Shown one piece after another: positions 44,220 through 56,124 of a stretch of 64,000 nucleotides of DNA. The position numbers and the translations under genes are program-made. The stretch spans positions 124,079,792-124,143,791 of the forward strand of contig NC_072892.1 of NCBI RefSeq assembly GCF_027943255.1, in the 5' to 3' direction. The notes below the pieces were generated by a model. That model was not told the DNA's origin. It saw only the letters and a list, made by a program, of their open reading frames with translations, and ran no database searches. The stretch comes from Anastrepha obliqua. Lineage: Eukaryota; Arthropoda; Insecta; Diptera; Tephritidae. The stretch's first letter is position 1; every line of letters begins with the position of its first letter.

Positions 44220-45394
44220 TATAATGGAGATGAGACTGGTTTGTTTTCCGAGCATTAGCCGATATAATAGTTGCATTAAAAGATGAAAAATTCACAGTAA
44301 CACCTACTCCGATCTAAGCCTATCTGCCAATGTATAATAGTATTGTTTTTTCTTCTATTTTCTACACTCGCTTAATGAATCGCAATTCGAACATTTTGTA
44401 ACCCATTCTCGACCTTTCTACACATTTCATAAAATAAATTTCCTGTTCTTTCCGAGACCGATGACATTTGAACACAAATATATGCTCTGGAGCATCTACT
44501 GAAGATTAAACCTGCCAAATGCAACTTTGATTGCTATTATTGTCCGTTTAATTCCTTTTCCTGAAAATTCAACAACAACAACTTCGATGAAATTCAAAGT
44601 ATTTCTTCTATCAATGCCCGCCAGCTGCACGTTTGCACGCCTTCAAGCGCACACCGGCTGTTCGTGACGTTTCTCCATTGGCGCCGGCGCATTTTGATGG
44701 AAGTGTTGATGTGCAAATGCTAGTGGCAGCTGTCTGAGGCTCGGTAGAAGTGAATAGCACTCAGCCCGTTCATATCATTAACAGGCGGCGTGCAATTAAA
44801 ATGCATTTTGGAGTATTGCAGTAGCAGCAACGTCACCGCTTAAGTGTCGATGAACTTGTTGGATTCTGATTATCGATTTGAATACTTATTTTACGAGATT
44901 AGAAGATGAAAATATGAAAATTTCATTTTGAGTCAGCTGTCAATGTCAATGTCCGGAAAAGGAAATATTTTAAAATAAATATTTTTTTTTTGTGTAAAAG
45001 CATCTATCAACGTTTCATTTGAATTTCTTTAGAGATTGAGATTTTTTCGTTTCATAAATATTATGGTAGTATGCTGGAGTTACGTACATATCTTAAGGGT
45101 CATAAATAGTTTGCACAACCTTATAACACTTGAATTTAGCAATAAAGTTAACAGGGACAATAAACAGAGTTTAGAGATAATGGAATTAATTTTTCTGATT
45201 TAAGGCACACGCACGAATTTGTAATTCTTGCATACGTTAGTTTAAAAATTTACTTCATAGTTGGAGCATAAGCTGGTATTGCATATTTTATGCTTTACTC
45301 GTAGAAGTTAAATTGTTAATCTAAAGTGGCGCATGACCTATGTATTTTGGACCAAAACGTCCATATCAACTTCTTTTACCAGAACTGGAAAACA
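44220..45394. other. 1.2 kb without recognisable gene
   Basis: AT-rich; a CAACAACAACAA patch at 44570. Only short frames. Nothing assigned. Confidence 0.45.
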
Positions 45395-46108
45395 TTTCTA
45401 GTGCACGTTTTTTATATAAAACAGAGTAGCAAAACAAAAAAAGTGCGTATAGCGTAGTACACATAAAATAAGTGAAACTTTCGAGGTAGACAAAGAAATA
45501 GGAAGAGACCCGAGAGAGAATGAGAGAGAGAGAAAGTAAGAATTTATATCTAAATAAATTCACAACATTTGCAGAGAATACAAATAGACAAAATTTACAA
45601 AAAACGGAGAACGGTCGACCGGTGGAGGTAAACGCCGGATACAAACCATTGGCAGCATCGCGCACTACTCCGAGCGTTTATCACCCGCACAAACGCAGCG
45701 ATTCCAGGAGCGCAGCAAAGGCACAAATTACCGCAAGCCAATACCAATGAATCCGACGCCGGAATGGATACTCGTAGCACTTTATTGTACGCACAAGCAC
45801 TACCCAAGAAACGGAATTAAGCGCCAAAACGTAGGCACCAAAAAAAAAAACAAAACGCCAAAAATATTGGGGCAAAAAAACGCCCGAAACAGTAGGCACC
45901 AAGGAAATATAACGCCAAAAAGTAGGCAACAAAAATATTTTGCCTACAAGTTTGCACCAACAATCAAGCGCCAAAAAGTAGGCAGTTTTATTTCTCATTA
46001 GAAATTAGCTACCAGAAGGAAAAAGTAGCCTAAAGTGTATCTAAAATATTTATAAGGTATAGCTCTCTCTCTCTCTTCTTCCTCTACGTTATATCTTTTT
46101 TCTCTCTC
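45395..46108 (+). repeat. unclassified ~700-bp dispersed repeat, copy 2
   Basis: Partner of 19510-20205, same orientation, with long identical words such as CTAAATAAATTCACAACATT and AGGAAATATAACGCCAAAAA. The motif GCGCCAAAAMGTAGGC occurs at 45821, 45890-45925 (in pieces) and 45968. One unit lies in a small hairpin, GTAGGCAA...TTGCCTAC at 45922-45947. The two copies carry independent indels, so this is an old family. No protein motif. Its flanks differ from those of copy 1, which argues for dispersal rather than segmental duplication. Confidence 0.72.
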
Positions 46109-46229
46109 GCGGAACGAAAATGCCCAAAACGTTGCATGGCCTTGAAATTTTACTCTCCATTCTCGCTCGTCCATCGTATTATTCGTACTTGCTTTTTTGT
46201 TTGCCAATTTTCTTCTTCAGCTGATGATC

Positions 46230-46930
46230 TGGAAATACTTTCAGCGAAATACTGAATGTCAAGAAATGATTTCATGTTGCTTTCGCCAAAACTCAAAATG
46301 TTTTTCAGTCAACTTATGGTATTACTAGTCACTTACTTCAGTCTGCTCATGAATTAAAAAATTCAGGTGTGATCTTTAACTCCCATTTTTATTCATTAGT
46401 CACATTAACTTTGTTGCATCCACTTCTTACTCAATATTAGGTTTTATACGGTGTAATGGCTCGAAGTTCTCGGACATCTACACCCTCAAATTTCTTTTTA
46501 CTGTCTTTGTTCGCCCTAGATTAGAATATGCAACATTTATCTGGAGGCCTTGCCATCAATTTGCAATTGAGAGAATTGAATGTGAACAAAAGGTATTCCT
46601 CAAATACGCTCCCTTTCTATAATTTATGTTTGAATTTAAAAAACTTAAAGTCTCTAGAGAGTAGAAAGTTTATATTCCCACTGCCTCTTGTTTATAGTGT
46701 AATTAAAGGAGAATTTTATTGTTCATCCCTATTAAGGATCATTCATTTTCATAAATCTTCTAGATCATCGAGCACTACTTACAAATTTCATCTTAAGCTG
46801 CTTAACACGAATTATGCACCCGCGCATAAGAGAATTCAATGAGATCTCGATTTTTATTCCGCTTGACTTTTTGGTATCAAAAATAAATTTTCTAAATTTC
46901 TAAACTCTTTTTTTTTTTAAGTTACTTATT
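46230..46930 (+). pseudogene. LINE C-terminal relic (jockey/CR1-like)
   Basis: Forward frames show a LGF..R..........YTLKFLFTVFVRPRLEYATFIWRP-like run around 46440-46550, broken by stops, then IERIECEQKVFLKYAP-like text, NLKNLKSLESRKFIF and, at 46815-46900, REFNEISIFIPLDFLVSKINF, which is how this LINE type ends. A T run at 46911-46918 may be part of the tail. No reverse transcriptase core. Related in design to the LINE at 34440-35455 but on the other strand. Confidence 0.6.
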
Positions 46931-47099
46931 TAACTATCTTTAGTAATTTATGCATATATTAGCTCTAAGTGCTCTATAAGAAGCAGGTATATTCATGTTT
47001 TGGACTAGAAAAAATCGAAATTAAAAACAATGAAAACGAAAACATTTTCTGGACCTTTCGCGGAATAGTTCCAATCTAATTGTGTTCATAATTAACGAT

Positions 47100-48475
47100 A
47101 GGGTTTCAGGTTCTTACTGCTTTTTAAATCGGTCTTTAAATCAATCTTTAACTCTGAATTTTGGGCACATAAGTCCTTCAGGCATGCCCAGAACAGTCTG
47201 CAAACCTTCTTCAGCCTATTTTCAATGCAATCTGGGTTACAAGGTATGTTAGTCGTCTTGCCGCAGAGAGGTGACCTATCGTTCTGCAAAAACTACAGAG
47301 GAATTATGCTGTTGTCAGTAGCGTCTGAGATCATGTCCAGCGTGCTGTTAATCGCTTTAAAACCACTATAGAAGCAAGCGTTCCTGTGTAGCTTTTCTGC
47401 GTCTCATTGTGGAGCATGGACAAGAGTGGCAGACAACCCTCCAACTAACCTTTGTAGATTACAGTACAGCTTTTGATTGCGTTTCTCGTAACAGCAAATG
47501 GGGCGCGTTACACTCGCTCGAACGATCCCGGCGAAACTAATATCTGTCGTACGCGTGCACTACAACAACGTTAAACGCAGGATTTTGCACAATGTTAATC
47601 TGTCGGAAAGCATTCCCACCAGTGCTGGCGTACAACAAGGCTGCCTGCTGTCTCCTCTTTTATTTTTAATTGTTATTGATGATATACTATAAAGCTGTTT
47701 GAGGGGGTATTTATTAGAAGTTCTATGAACGTCTCGAAGACCTTGCCTACGCTGATGATATATGCCTTCTCTCCGTCAAATCCACCGGCATGCAGAACAA
47801 AATTGATGATCTGGACGCAACCTCATTGAATGCAGAGATAAAAATAAATCACGAGAAAACTCGATCCACTAGCAGTCGCCTATTCCTCTTAAATGATCAA
47901 ATTGAGAACGTTGACACTGTTACCTACTTAGGTAGTATCATTGCCGCTGAAGACAGGGCGAAACTAAACGTTATCGCTAGAATAAATAAATGGAACGGCG
48001 TGTATGCACAGCTCCGAGCTTTCTGGTCTTCGAGCATGCTCAGCGTACACTCAGTACTCTTGTATGGATCAGAAACATGGCTCACAAATAATTGGATCGA
48101 AAACAAAATTCAAAGCTGTGTGAACAGATGTTTACGCAGGATATTGCAGATCTGGTGGCCCAACACCATAAGTAACGGCAATCTATACGAGAGGTGCAAA
48201 ATGCAGCCGATAGCTCACATGATAAAACTGCGAAAGTGAAGGTGGATTGGCCATACACTTCGCAAGCACGCAAATGAAATCTGTCGTCAAGCACTGGATG
48301 GTAATCGACAAGGTGGTCACAAGGTTGGCCGTCCAAAAATATCTTGAAGGAAAATTGTCCAGAAGGAAGTTGAAACGTCAGAAAAAACTTGGAACGAAAT
48401 CAAGCTTCTTGCAGAAAATGGAATCAGATGGAAATGTTTTACTGAGGCCCTATGAGAGAAACCGAAACTGATGAT
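47100..48475 (+). pseudogene. LINE with YADD reverse transcriptase and C-terminus
   Basis: Blocks in order: LQGMLVVLPQRGDLSFCKNY (47230), YRGIMLLSVASEIMSSVLL (47300), TLQLTFVDYSTAFDCV-like first catalytic Asp block (47440), PAKLISVVRVHYNNVKRR and TSAGVQQGCLLSPLLFLIV (47530-47690), LAYADDICLLSVKS (47740-47780, YADD intact), INHEKT, TVTYLGSIIAAEDRAKLN, SVLLYGSETWLTNN (48050), CVNRCLRRILQIWWPNTIS (48118), then [17 protein letters not shown] and the final WKCFTEAL at 48430. Endonuclease missing. Frame changes near 47290, 47690 and 48240. The family makes the GHTLR-type ends seen at 15.2, 18.4, 52.6 and 56.1 kb. Confidence 0.85.
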
Positions 48476-48499
48476 AACAGACAGAAATCGTTGGGCTTT

Positions 48500-48850
48500 C
48501 TGTAATTTTTCTACAGAAATGTTCCGTCGTAATTTCTCCTCTAAAAAAGTTCTTGAATAAATCATTACCTTCCAGCATTTTCTTGACGAACGGAAACTTA
48601 CGTAGTGGAAACGCAGCATGTCGACGGCATTTTCGTGGATTTTTCCAAACCTTTCGACAGAGTCTCTCACAACTTTTTATTAAATAAATTATCTTCGTTT
48701 GGATTTCTTCTGTTTTCCAGGAGTGGGTGGAATCGTATTTATGCGGAAGGTGTTATGTGGTCGCACTTGATGGTTTTTTCTCTGAAGCATTTTCAGTCAT
48801 AATAACAAAAATAACGTATGCAGGCTCCCAGCAAGGATATACATTTTTGA
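48500..48850 (+). pseudogene. short reverse transcriptase fragment (jockey/CR1-like)
   Basis: From 48605: VDGIFVDFSKPFDRVSHNFL (first catalytic Asp block), LLNKLSSFGF, then in another frame EWVESYLCGRCYVVALDG and YAGSQQGYTFLI (a damaged SGV.QGS..GPLLF block). It stops before YADD. Different lineage from the LINE just upstream and close in wording to 34440-35455. Confidence 0.72.
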
Positions 48851-49214
48851 TTTAGCCAAATTGCTATGAGGAAAACCAATTTGTGCAACCAAATTCGACT
48901 GCGGAGTACCTGGTGACGTGAATTCTGTCCGTCATTCCCGTCCAATCACAAGAATGACACAAATAAGATTGCGCTTACCAGGAAGTACGTGACATTGGTG
49001 TAGTTGCATCAAGGATGATAGATTACCAGGTTTGCTATTTAGCTATGGTGAAAAAGAAGATTGTGAGGGGTACTTCGGCTGCCACGTCACTTGGGAGATT
49101 CAGTTGAATTCTGGACGATTATTTCAAATGCATTCATACACTCGTCAAATCAGTCGCTTCAGTTGCTTCAGATAGCAACGAAGCAACACGAGCGTAAACT
49201 ATGTTGATATCTTT
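48851..49214. other. spacer without gene
   Basis: 360 bases, nothing recognised. Confidence 0.4.
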
Positions 49215-50345
49215 TTTTTCATATGTATATCACTAAAATGATCTTATCTTGCTTAATTACTTACTTAATTGGCCGTAACAACCCGCTACTGAGTTACAGC
49301 CTGCCGAATAATGTCTCGCCAGGTGTCTCTGTTTTTCGCACACCTTTTTCAGTCTCCTACGCCAAGAGAAGCGAGGTCATCTTCAATTTGGTCCTTCCAT
49401 TGGACACGAGGACGTCCTCTGCGCCATTGACCGTCAATTACCGTCTCAGATCCCTTCTTGGCTGGACCAGTTCCTTCCCTACGGACGTGATGACCCAGCA
49501 ACTTTAGTCGCTACAGAGTGATTCGTTTGACTATGTCAATATCTCTGTAAAGATCACCCAGCTCGTGGTTCATTTGAATGCTGTAAACGTCATCTACGTG
49601 AGCAAGGCCAGAAATCTTGTGAAGCCCAAAAGCGACTGCATCTGATTGTTTGACTGCCCAGGTTTCAGCGCCATAGAGAAGCACCAGGATGACAAGCGTC
49701 TTGTAGAGTGTTGTTTTCTTTCGAAGAGATAGGACTTTACTCAATTGCACACATAGCCCAAAGTAGCATCTGTTGACAGGAGTTCTCTTCCGCTTGATTT
49801 CAAGGCTGACATCGTTCTTCCTGGTAATAGCGGAGCCAAGGTATATGACACCCTTGACCATATCGAATTTATAGTTGTTAACTTCGAGCTGTGGCTCCAA
49901 ATGCCGCGACGCTTTGCAGGAAACCAGGTTGCACCCGCTTACTGTCAAACCCAATCATGCGGACCCCTTTTGAATAGCCCTAAAAGCGGCGGTGACATCC
50001 CGCTTGGCATGACCGTTGATGTCGATGTCATCAGTATACGCAAGGAGCTGAACACTTTTACAGAAAAAAGTTCCGTTTCGATCTACTCCCGCCCTGCGAA
50101 CCACACTCTCCATAACAATCGCATGGCAATGGGTGACCTTGCCGGAGCTTTGTATGCTGCTCAACGTCATTTTGCGCAGTCGTATCAGCTTAGCAAGCAC
50201 ACCGAAATCGCGAATCGAGCTGCCTTGTAGTCGACGAAATACTGGTGCATGTTGACTTATTCATGGGTTTTTTCCAAGACCTGGTCAATGTGTGTAAATT
50301 TGGTTAACAGTGAAGCGACCAGGTCAGAAACCGCTCTGGTACGGC
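49215..50345 (-). pseudogene. LINE (RTE-like), reverse transcriptase end to 3' end
   Basis: Minus strand. At 50200: LAKLIRLRKMTLSSIQSS, IVMESVVRRAGVDRNGTFF and VQLLAYTDDIDINGHAKRD (YADD changed to YTDD). From 49954: MGLTVSGCN, FDMVKGVIYLGSAITRKN, EIKRKRTPVNRCYFGLCVQL, KTTLYKTLVILVLLYGAETW, then a decayed R.N.ELGDLYRDIDIVKRI, and at about 49430 RRGRPRVQWKDQIEDDLASL, RCAKNRDTWRDIIRQAVTQ. A gap replaces the part between first and second catalytic blocks. 27325-27960 is a relative. Confidence 0.85.
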
Positions 50346-50439
50346 CCATCTAGAGATCGTGCGTAATGTTCCGTTTTTATGATATTCTCGCCAACTGAAA
50401 CTTACACGATAATTTCATTAATCATCAAAATACAAATAT

Positions 50440-51950
50440 AGCTGAGGCTAATGCGCTGAAGATATATACTTGGTATTGTATTCGACCACAAATACGCGTT
50501 TAGAGAACATTGTCTGTACCCCAGGAATATTCTTACTACCCGACTTATCATCATCAAATACCTCTCATCTAAGCACCTTCATATCTACTCAAACACCCTC
50601 ATCAACATAACTAGAGCTTTATTAGTATCAGAAATAGACTATGGACTGCCTATTTATGGCAATTGCGCAATCTCGAATTGTTAAACAAGTCTTACCATAC
50701 CGCAGTTTGTAGAAGCTTTAACGCCTTTTCAACATCTCCTACTAAGTGCATATTTTCCGAGGCTGGCCTACTACATAGAGATACAGAAGTCTCATATTTA
50801 GGCTAATCCCGAAGCTTTTGATTACAACCAATAGACTTGTTTTCAATACCTTGAAAATTGCTTCCAAACACAAACTTGCATGCAAGATAAAGTCCGCTAT
50901 ACGAGAGTGCATTTCATTAGTGTATAACCTGGAAATTCAAATCCCAAAAACATCGCTTAAATTGTGTCAACAGACCCCCTGGACCTTCTCCCCCACTTCA
51001 ATAAACTCTGACCTTCTCAAGTTCTATAAAAATAACACTAGCTCCGAACTATTCAAACAACTCTTCGGCGAACTAGTCCACAGAGAAGAGTTCGCTAGTA
51101 GAACTCACATATTTACAGACGGGTCTAAATCCGGCGATAGCACAACTTTCGCTGTAGTACACAACAATGGTGCCCTGCTAACAAGGGGCTTGTTATCTAG
51201 TTATAGCTCAATATTTTCAACCGAAGCAACCGCTATTCTTAAAGTAGTGTACTTTGCGTCGAAATCGAAAGGTAAATTCGCCATATTTACTGATAGCTTT
51301 TCGGTAATACAGGAGCCATCCAACATTTACAGTAGTAGTAAAATTCTCTCCCAACTACGGGATCACTTAATAGAACATGGAAATGAATTGGCAGATCTAG
51401 CGGCCAAATACATGCACCAGTCCCCAGCCTTTCTATTTACTCCACTTGTCTCTAAAGACCTTCAAGTTTATATAAACAGCTATCTCCTTCGACAGAAATA
51501 TGTATCGTGAGCGCAATTCAGGCACCCGTATAAAGCTTTTAACCCAGAGTGTGAAAAAGCAATATATGCATCTTCATTATCAAGGCATCAAATTTCTGAA
51601 TTCATCCGTTTAACGATCGGTCACTCCAGGCTAACCCATGAACCCCTTCTTCTATCCAGGTCTCCACCCACATGTCCTTTCTGTAACAATCAACTTAACC
51701 GTATACACATAATAGACATCTGTGCAAATTTAAATACTAAACGCGTACCCCTCCGAACTTTTGAAAAATACCACAACAGAGAATGTCATTAAAATACATC
51801 ACTTTATTAAGGCAAGCGGCCTAATTGAAAGCTTGTAAAATTGTCATTTATCCTATACCTTAAAACCTGAACATAATCTCATAAGTGCTCTTTTTTTTAA
51901 GTTACTGTAATTTTTTATATTATTCTAATAAATATTAATAAAAATAATTT
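50440..51950 (+). pseudogene. I-type LINE: polymerase end and RNase H
   Basis: 50470-50800 reads LGIVFDHKYAFREHCLY, LTTRLIIIKYLSSKHLH and ALLVSEIDYGLPIYGNC, the thumb region. From 50818 a 230-codon frame carries PWTFSPTSINSDLL, then RNase H: IFTDGSKSGD (first Asp), STEATAILKV (Glu), IFTDSFSV (Asp) and, after a deletion that removed the WVPSH part, HGNELADLAAKYM (last Asp). The C-terminus after a stop at 51508 shows SEFIRLTIGHSRLTHEPLL and PTCPFCNNQLNRIHII, a zinc-knuckle. The AATAAATATTAATAA-rich end near 51930 is where the tail would be. I-group placement is inferred from the RNase H layout. Confidence 0.82.
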
Positions 51951-51984
51951 CACACACATGCACGCACTCGTCCAATTGGTTGCT

Positions 51985-52390
51985 TTTTTTCGTATATCAC
52001 CAATAAAATCTCAGTTTTTTGTAAACACACCCCAAGTGACGTCTGCCCAACAGCTGATTCTGTCAAATTCGCTGAGAGCCGAATAAAAAGCTAAAAAGCA
52101 CACCTCTTGAAATCTTTTCTCCATGTAGAGGCATGAGAAAGATGTGATGTGTGCAACGAAGTAAAACAAACGGGGGTAGTATTGATTTTCGTATTTCACC
52201 AACACAATCTCAGCTTTTTTGTAACCAAACTGCTGTCATGACTCCGGTGAAGTCAGCTAATCAACTGATACTTTCTAATTCGTTGAGAACCAGTTAAGGG
52301 TCTGATCTTGGTTATCACTCTAAATTGCTAACACCATGTGCTCTAAGATATAGACAAGTTTTTGATGTGGTGTCACAAATCACGGCTTTC
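51985..52390 (+). repeat. old direct duplication, ~195-bp period
   Basis: 51990-52090 (CGTATATCACCAATAAAATC, TCAGTTTTTTGTAA, CAGCTGATTCTGTCAAATTC, GCTGAGAGCC) recurs at 52188-52300 as CGTATTTCACCAACACAATC, TCAGCTTTTTTGTAA, CAACTGATACTTTCTAATTC and GTTGAGAACC. About 80 percent alike by eye, with a small insertion in the second unit. Function unknown. Confidence 0.65.
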
Positions 52391-52559
52391 TTTAAATGTT
52401 ATAAAATGTCATCATGCCACTTTTTTCCAAATACCTATTGTTTTTCATACTTCTTTTAGCAGTACAATATTAGCTTCTTTAGTACAATATTAGATACTTG
52501 AATTTGTTAAATAATCCAAAGATTTAGGTTTAATATTTGACAGTATATTGACGGCAGGC

Positions 52560-52665
52560 TAATCACCAATCCTGTCATAAATCAAATAGATGAACGCAAT
52601 ATAGGTCTTGTCGAGGCTCTATGCTCCCGAGAGGAGTGAACAAGAAAAAAATATATTGACCTGCT
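52560..52665 (+). pseudogene. LINE 3' tip (GHTLR family)
   Basis: GTCGAGGCTCTATGCTCCC with the following GAGAGGAGT encodes VEALCSREE and a stop, the last residues of the LINE also ending at 56345-56400 (GTCGAGGCGCTATGCTCCC). Only about 100 bases remain. Confidence 0.6.
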
Positions 52666-54009
52666 CGAACCTGAGCTCAGACAAGTCTGAAAATAGTTTT
52701 AAAACTACTATCTTTATTCAAGAAAAAACCGGTTATGAGTAGCCTCATATGAACTTAGTTGCCGGTATCTTATTTCCATTGGTATGATGCTCATTTTGTA
52801 GTGAAAAATAAATTTTTCAACTCATTTAACACTCACTTATATGCCCTCTTTAGCGCCTTAATTTGCATACAGCTCTCAGCAGCGGTTATTTGAAATAGAT
52901 GTGTTTACAATGGGCATGAAAGAGAATTTCTTGCCATATAGCGCTATTAAAGCACTGATTCTTTTTATTTTCTTTTTTTCATATTTTCAATATACTCGTA
53001 CGTGCTTGTTATGCTTTGACACTCAAATAGGCATTTTCCTGTGCGTAATACACACTTCTCTTTCCGTTTCCGCAGCCTGCCAGCCTGTGCTCGATTACGC
53101 CAAGCGAAGGCCTCATCAAAAGTAACGCTACAATAATTTCATATTTTTATGCCCAGTGGGAGGCAAATGTTCATATTCGCATAAATAATATTGAATGGCC
53201 AAGCTAAGAAGTTAGTACGCTTACATGACTCACAGGCGTAGCAATGGGTGCTGCATGTAAAATATTCCTGTAGCAAAAGCTAAAAAAGCTAGCACATTTC
53301 AAGTCAAAGATTTCGTGATTATTTTTAAACATTTTATTGGGTTACTTTAGTTCTTATCTGTGAGGAACATTTTTTTAAGAGACTTCACGGTTTAAAAGGT
53401 TAATCTCAGAGCTGAAAAGGTTAATCTCAGAGTTGGTGGCAGCAACTTTAAGTCCACGCTTCCGACACCACTTGGGGCGACAGTCCGACGTGACGCATAT
53501 AAGTACGCTATATATCTATGCACGAATCCTTAGCTCCCCGTACCGCTTGCGTACTCTTAGAGTATGCTCTGCTTTCCGAACAGTCTTATCATAGCTGACT
53601 TACATAAGTCCACTCGACCAGATAGCGCAGGAGATGTGTGAAGTGAGAATGATGAAGCACAATGAATCCCAAAGTAATCAGTTTGCACATAGAAAAAACA
53701 TAAATCAGCGCTGTGTATGCTAGTGGCAGACACGTTGAGACACTGCCGAAAAAGGCAGATGGGCCCACCGCTTCTTTAAATTTAAAACTTAGCTCCAGAG
53801 AAAGCACGCCAAGTAGTTCCGCTGTGCAATAGCTCCCAGTAGCACAGGAAACCCACAGTTACTCAATGAAGTAGGTGGATATCAGGGAGATGCAACGCAA
53901 AAATACAGTCTGTAACATCGACTACAAACAAGTCCGATGGACACGCGCTAGCCCAAATAAGGTGGAGGAATATTTAGAGTCATCTTTAGGTTGACCTATC
54001 CAATAAACA
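52666..54009. other. 1.3 kb without gene; one small tandem repeat
   Basis: Short frames only. It contains the 21-bp tandem pair at 53394-53435 listed separately. Nothing else recognised. Confidence 0.45.
53394..53435 (+). repeat. 21-bp tandem duplication
   Basis: AAAAGGTTAATCTCAGAGCTG followed by the same unit with one difference (GTTG at the end); the unit is 21 bases, shown here less one. Confidence 0.9.
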
Positions 54010-55180
54010 TTCTGTCAAAACAGTACCGGGAATTGTTCAATAAAGCGCAAAATAATTGTTTTTCATCAAAATTTGTTTTACCGCCTTCAAAATAGGCTCC
54101 ATTCGAAGCAATACACATACTTATGTCAACGATTAGTCCAGTCTTCAAAGCACATTTCAAACGCATTTGAAGAAATCTTCTTCAGTTTCTTCAGCAAATT
54201 CTCTTTAATGGCCTCTATTCACGCAAAGTGGCGTCCGCGGAGTGGCAATTTAAGTTTTGGGAAAACTGACTTTTTCACAGGGGGCTACATCCGGTGAATG
54301 CGGTGGTTCTTTCTACAAATTGGACCGTTTCCTCCTCACATTCTCTCGCAAATGTCGCATAACTTCCAAATAATATTCTTTATTTACCGTAGAACCATTT
54401 GAAATGAATTCGGAGGCTCCCAGTGCACAGCACCATTATAATCAAAGAAAACGAGTAGCATTACTTTCACTTTTCACCGACTTGGACCTGCTTTTTTGCG
54501 TTTCGGCTCATGTAGATAGTGCCATTCAGTCGCCTGTTGACTGGTTTCCATGTCAAAGTCATATACCCACGTATCATCACCTGTTATGATGCGCTGAATA
54601 AACGTTGGGACCGAGTTCACTTGCTCAGGCATGTCTCCAGCCACCTTCTTTCCATGAATTTTTTGAAAGAAATTCAACTCTCTTGGAAAGACTCGAGCAG
54701 CCACGCGTCGCATGCCCAATTGATAGTGTAAAATATTGCGAACGTGAAACATGCTAAGGAGACGAGCTACCTCCCTCAAACTTAAATGATGGTTTTCCAG
54801 CACCATTTCCTTGACTTTGTCGACTTTAACGTTTTCATCCGTTGAAGACGTTGATAGGTGACCAGATCGGGGCAAATCTTCCACGACTTCTCGGCCCTCT
54901 GCAAAAGTCTTATACCACTCGTAGACCCGTGATTTTGATAAAACACTCTCACTATAGGCTTTTTGCAGCATTTTCACCGATTCGGTACATGAAATCCCTT
55001 TCAAAACAGAAAAATTTAACATAAATTCTTTCTTCCATATTCTTGTCCATAGTGAAAGTCGCAGAGCACACCTGCGGTTGACTGATTTAATTAAATGCCA
55101 AAAACAAGCTAATTGACGGATCACTCTCAAATTCTGCGACACTATAGAAGAGACACTACTAATATTCCAACAAAAAAAAT
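54010..55180 (-). mobile_element. mariner-type transposon with catalytic deletion
   Basis: Minus strand element of about 1.15 kb. The transposase starts near 55142 and ends near 54020. The borders are approximate because clean inverted repeats beside TA were not found; GAACAATTCCCGGTACTG near 54030 is the likely 3' end by position and by its CCCGGTAC core. It lies in otherwise unassigned sequence. Confidence 0.7.
54020..55142 (-). pseudogene. mariner transposase, second Asp deleted
   Basis: A 222-codon frame (55142-54474) covers the whole DNA-binding half: YSESVLSKSRVYEWYKTFAE, EDLPRSGHLSTSSTDENV, MVLENHHLSLREVARLL, LGMRRVAARVFPREL, then IITGDDTWVYDFD with the first catalytic Asp and ETSQQATEWH. 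Then frames shift: VMLLVFFDYNGAVHWE, KEYYLEVMRHLRENV, and after a gap SPDVAPCEKVSFPKLKLPLR, EDWTNR and KYVYC. The HDNAPAH block with the second Asp is missing, and the third Asp (normally CDFF) reads Glu. Two Met near the start are possible initiators; about 345 codons expected. Confidence 0.85.
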
Positions 55181-56124
55181 TTAGGCATACTTGGCGCGCT
55201 TTTTAAATGATCAATTCCCGATATTTTTTCGACAGAATGTAGATGTCCTGATGGTGTGCCTAAGCAAGCCAATGGTACCGCCAAGCCGTTCTTAGATGTA
55301 CGCAATCCCAATCACCAAGCGTCGTATAGTTACCAAGGAAGCATCATAACGCCATATGCATGATGTGAATTAAAAGGGGAAAAATAGGGGTTGTGGAAAT
55401 TTGCGAGTCGCTGCCAAAGTCATAAATGAAGTTTCAGGTTTCGAAACTTTTATTGACCACAAAAAGTTTTGCACAATAAAAAAAACAATGCAACGTGTAC
55501 GACCTCTTGTGAATCATTTTATTGATTTTTCATTGATTTTGTCGCATTTTTTTATCTCGGCTTTTACCCTCTAAGAAGCGTCATTCTCGATGGTTGTTGA
55601 ATACTTTCAAAGTGTTATGGACCTTCTTATATCTCGTCACCGGAAATGTTGTCTTCAATAATATTTTGACCCAAAGAAAGCATTTCGTTATCGAAAGAAA
55701 TGAGAATCGGGCAATAAAAAGTCAGCGTCTCAACTATAAAACATGGAATATAACACTCTACACCGAACCGAACGCGATCTGAATGAGACACTCTCTAATA
55801 CTGAGATGACCCACGTTTTAACTTAAACAGATTACTTAACTTTTTGATTATTTTATATACAAAATTCCTTATACTATTAATTCGACCATATTCCGCGGCG
55901 ACTAACTAATTTACTTCCTGCAACGAGTATAGATTTTTTCTATAAAAATTACATAAATGGCAAACCTGGCGAATAATAGTACCGCAAGAATCCACCCACC
56001 CAAAAAATTTGTAGGTTAAACTCTCATTTCCATAAATGCTTTTATATAATTTATTTATTTATTTGATCATTTTTTGATCAATTAAAGTACAACTCAAATA
56101 TATTTCTTATACTAAAGCTGAGAT
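55181..56124. other. 940 bases without recognisable gene
   Basis: A 62-codon frame at 55594-55782 has no known motif. AT-rich. Nothing assigned. Confidence 0.45.
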
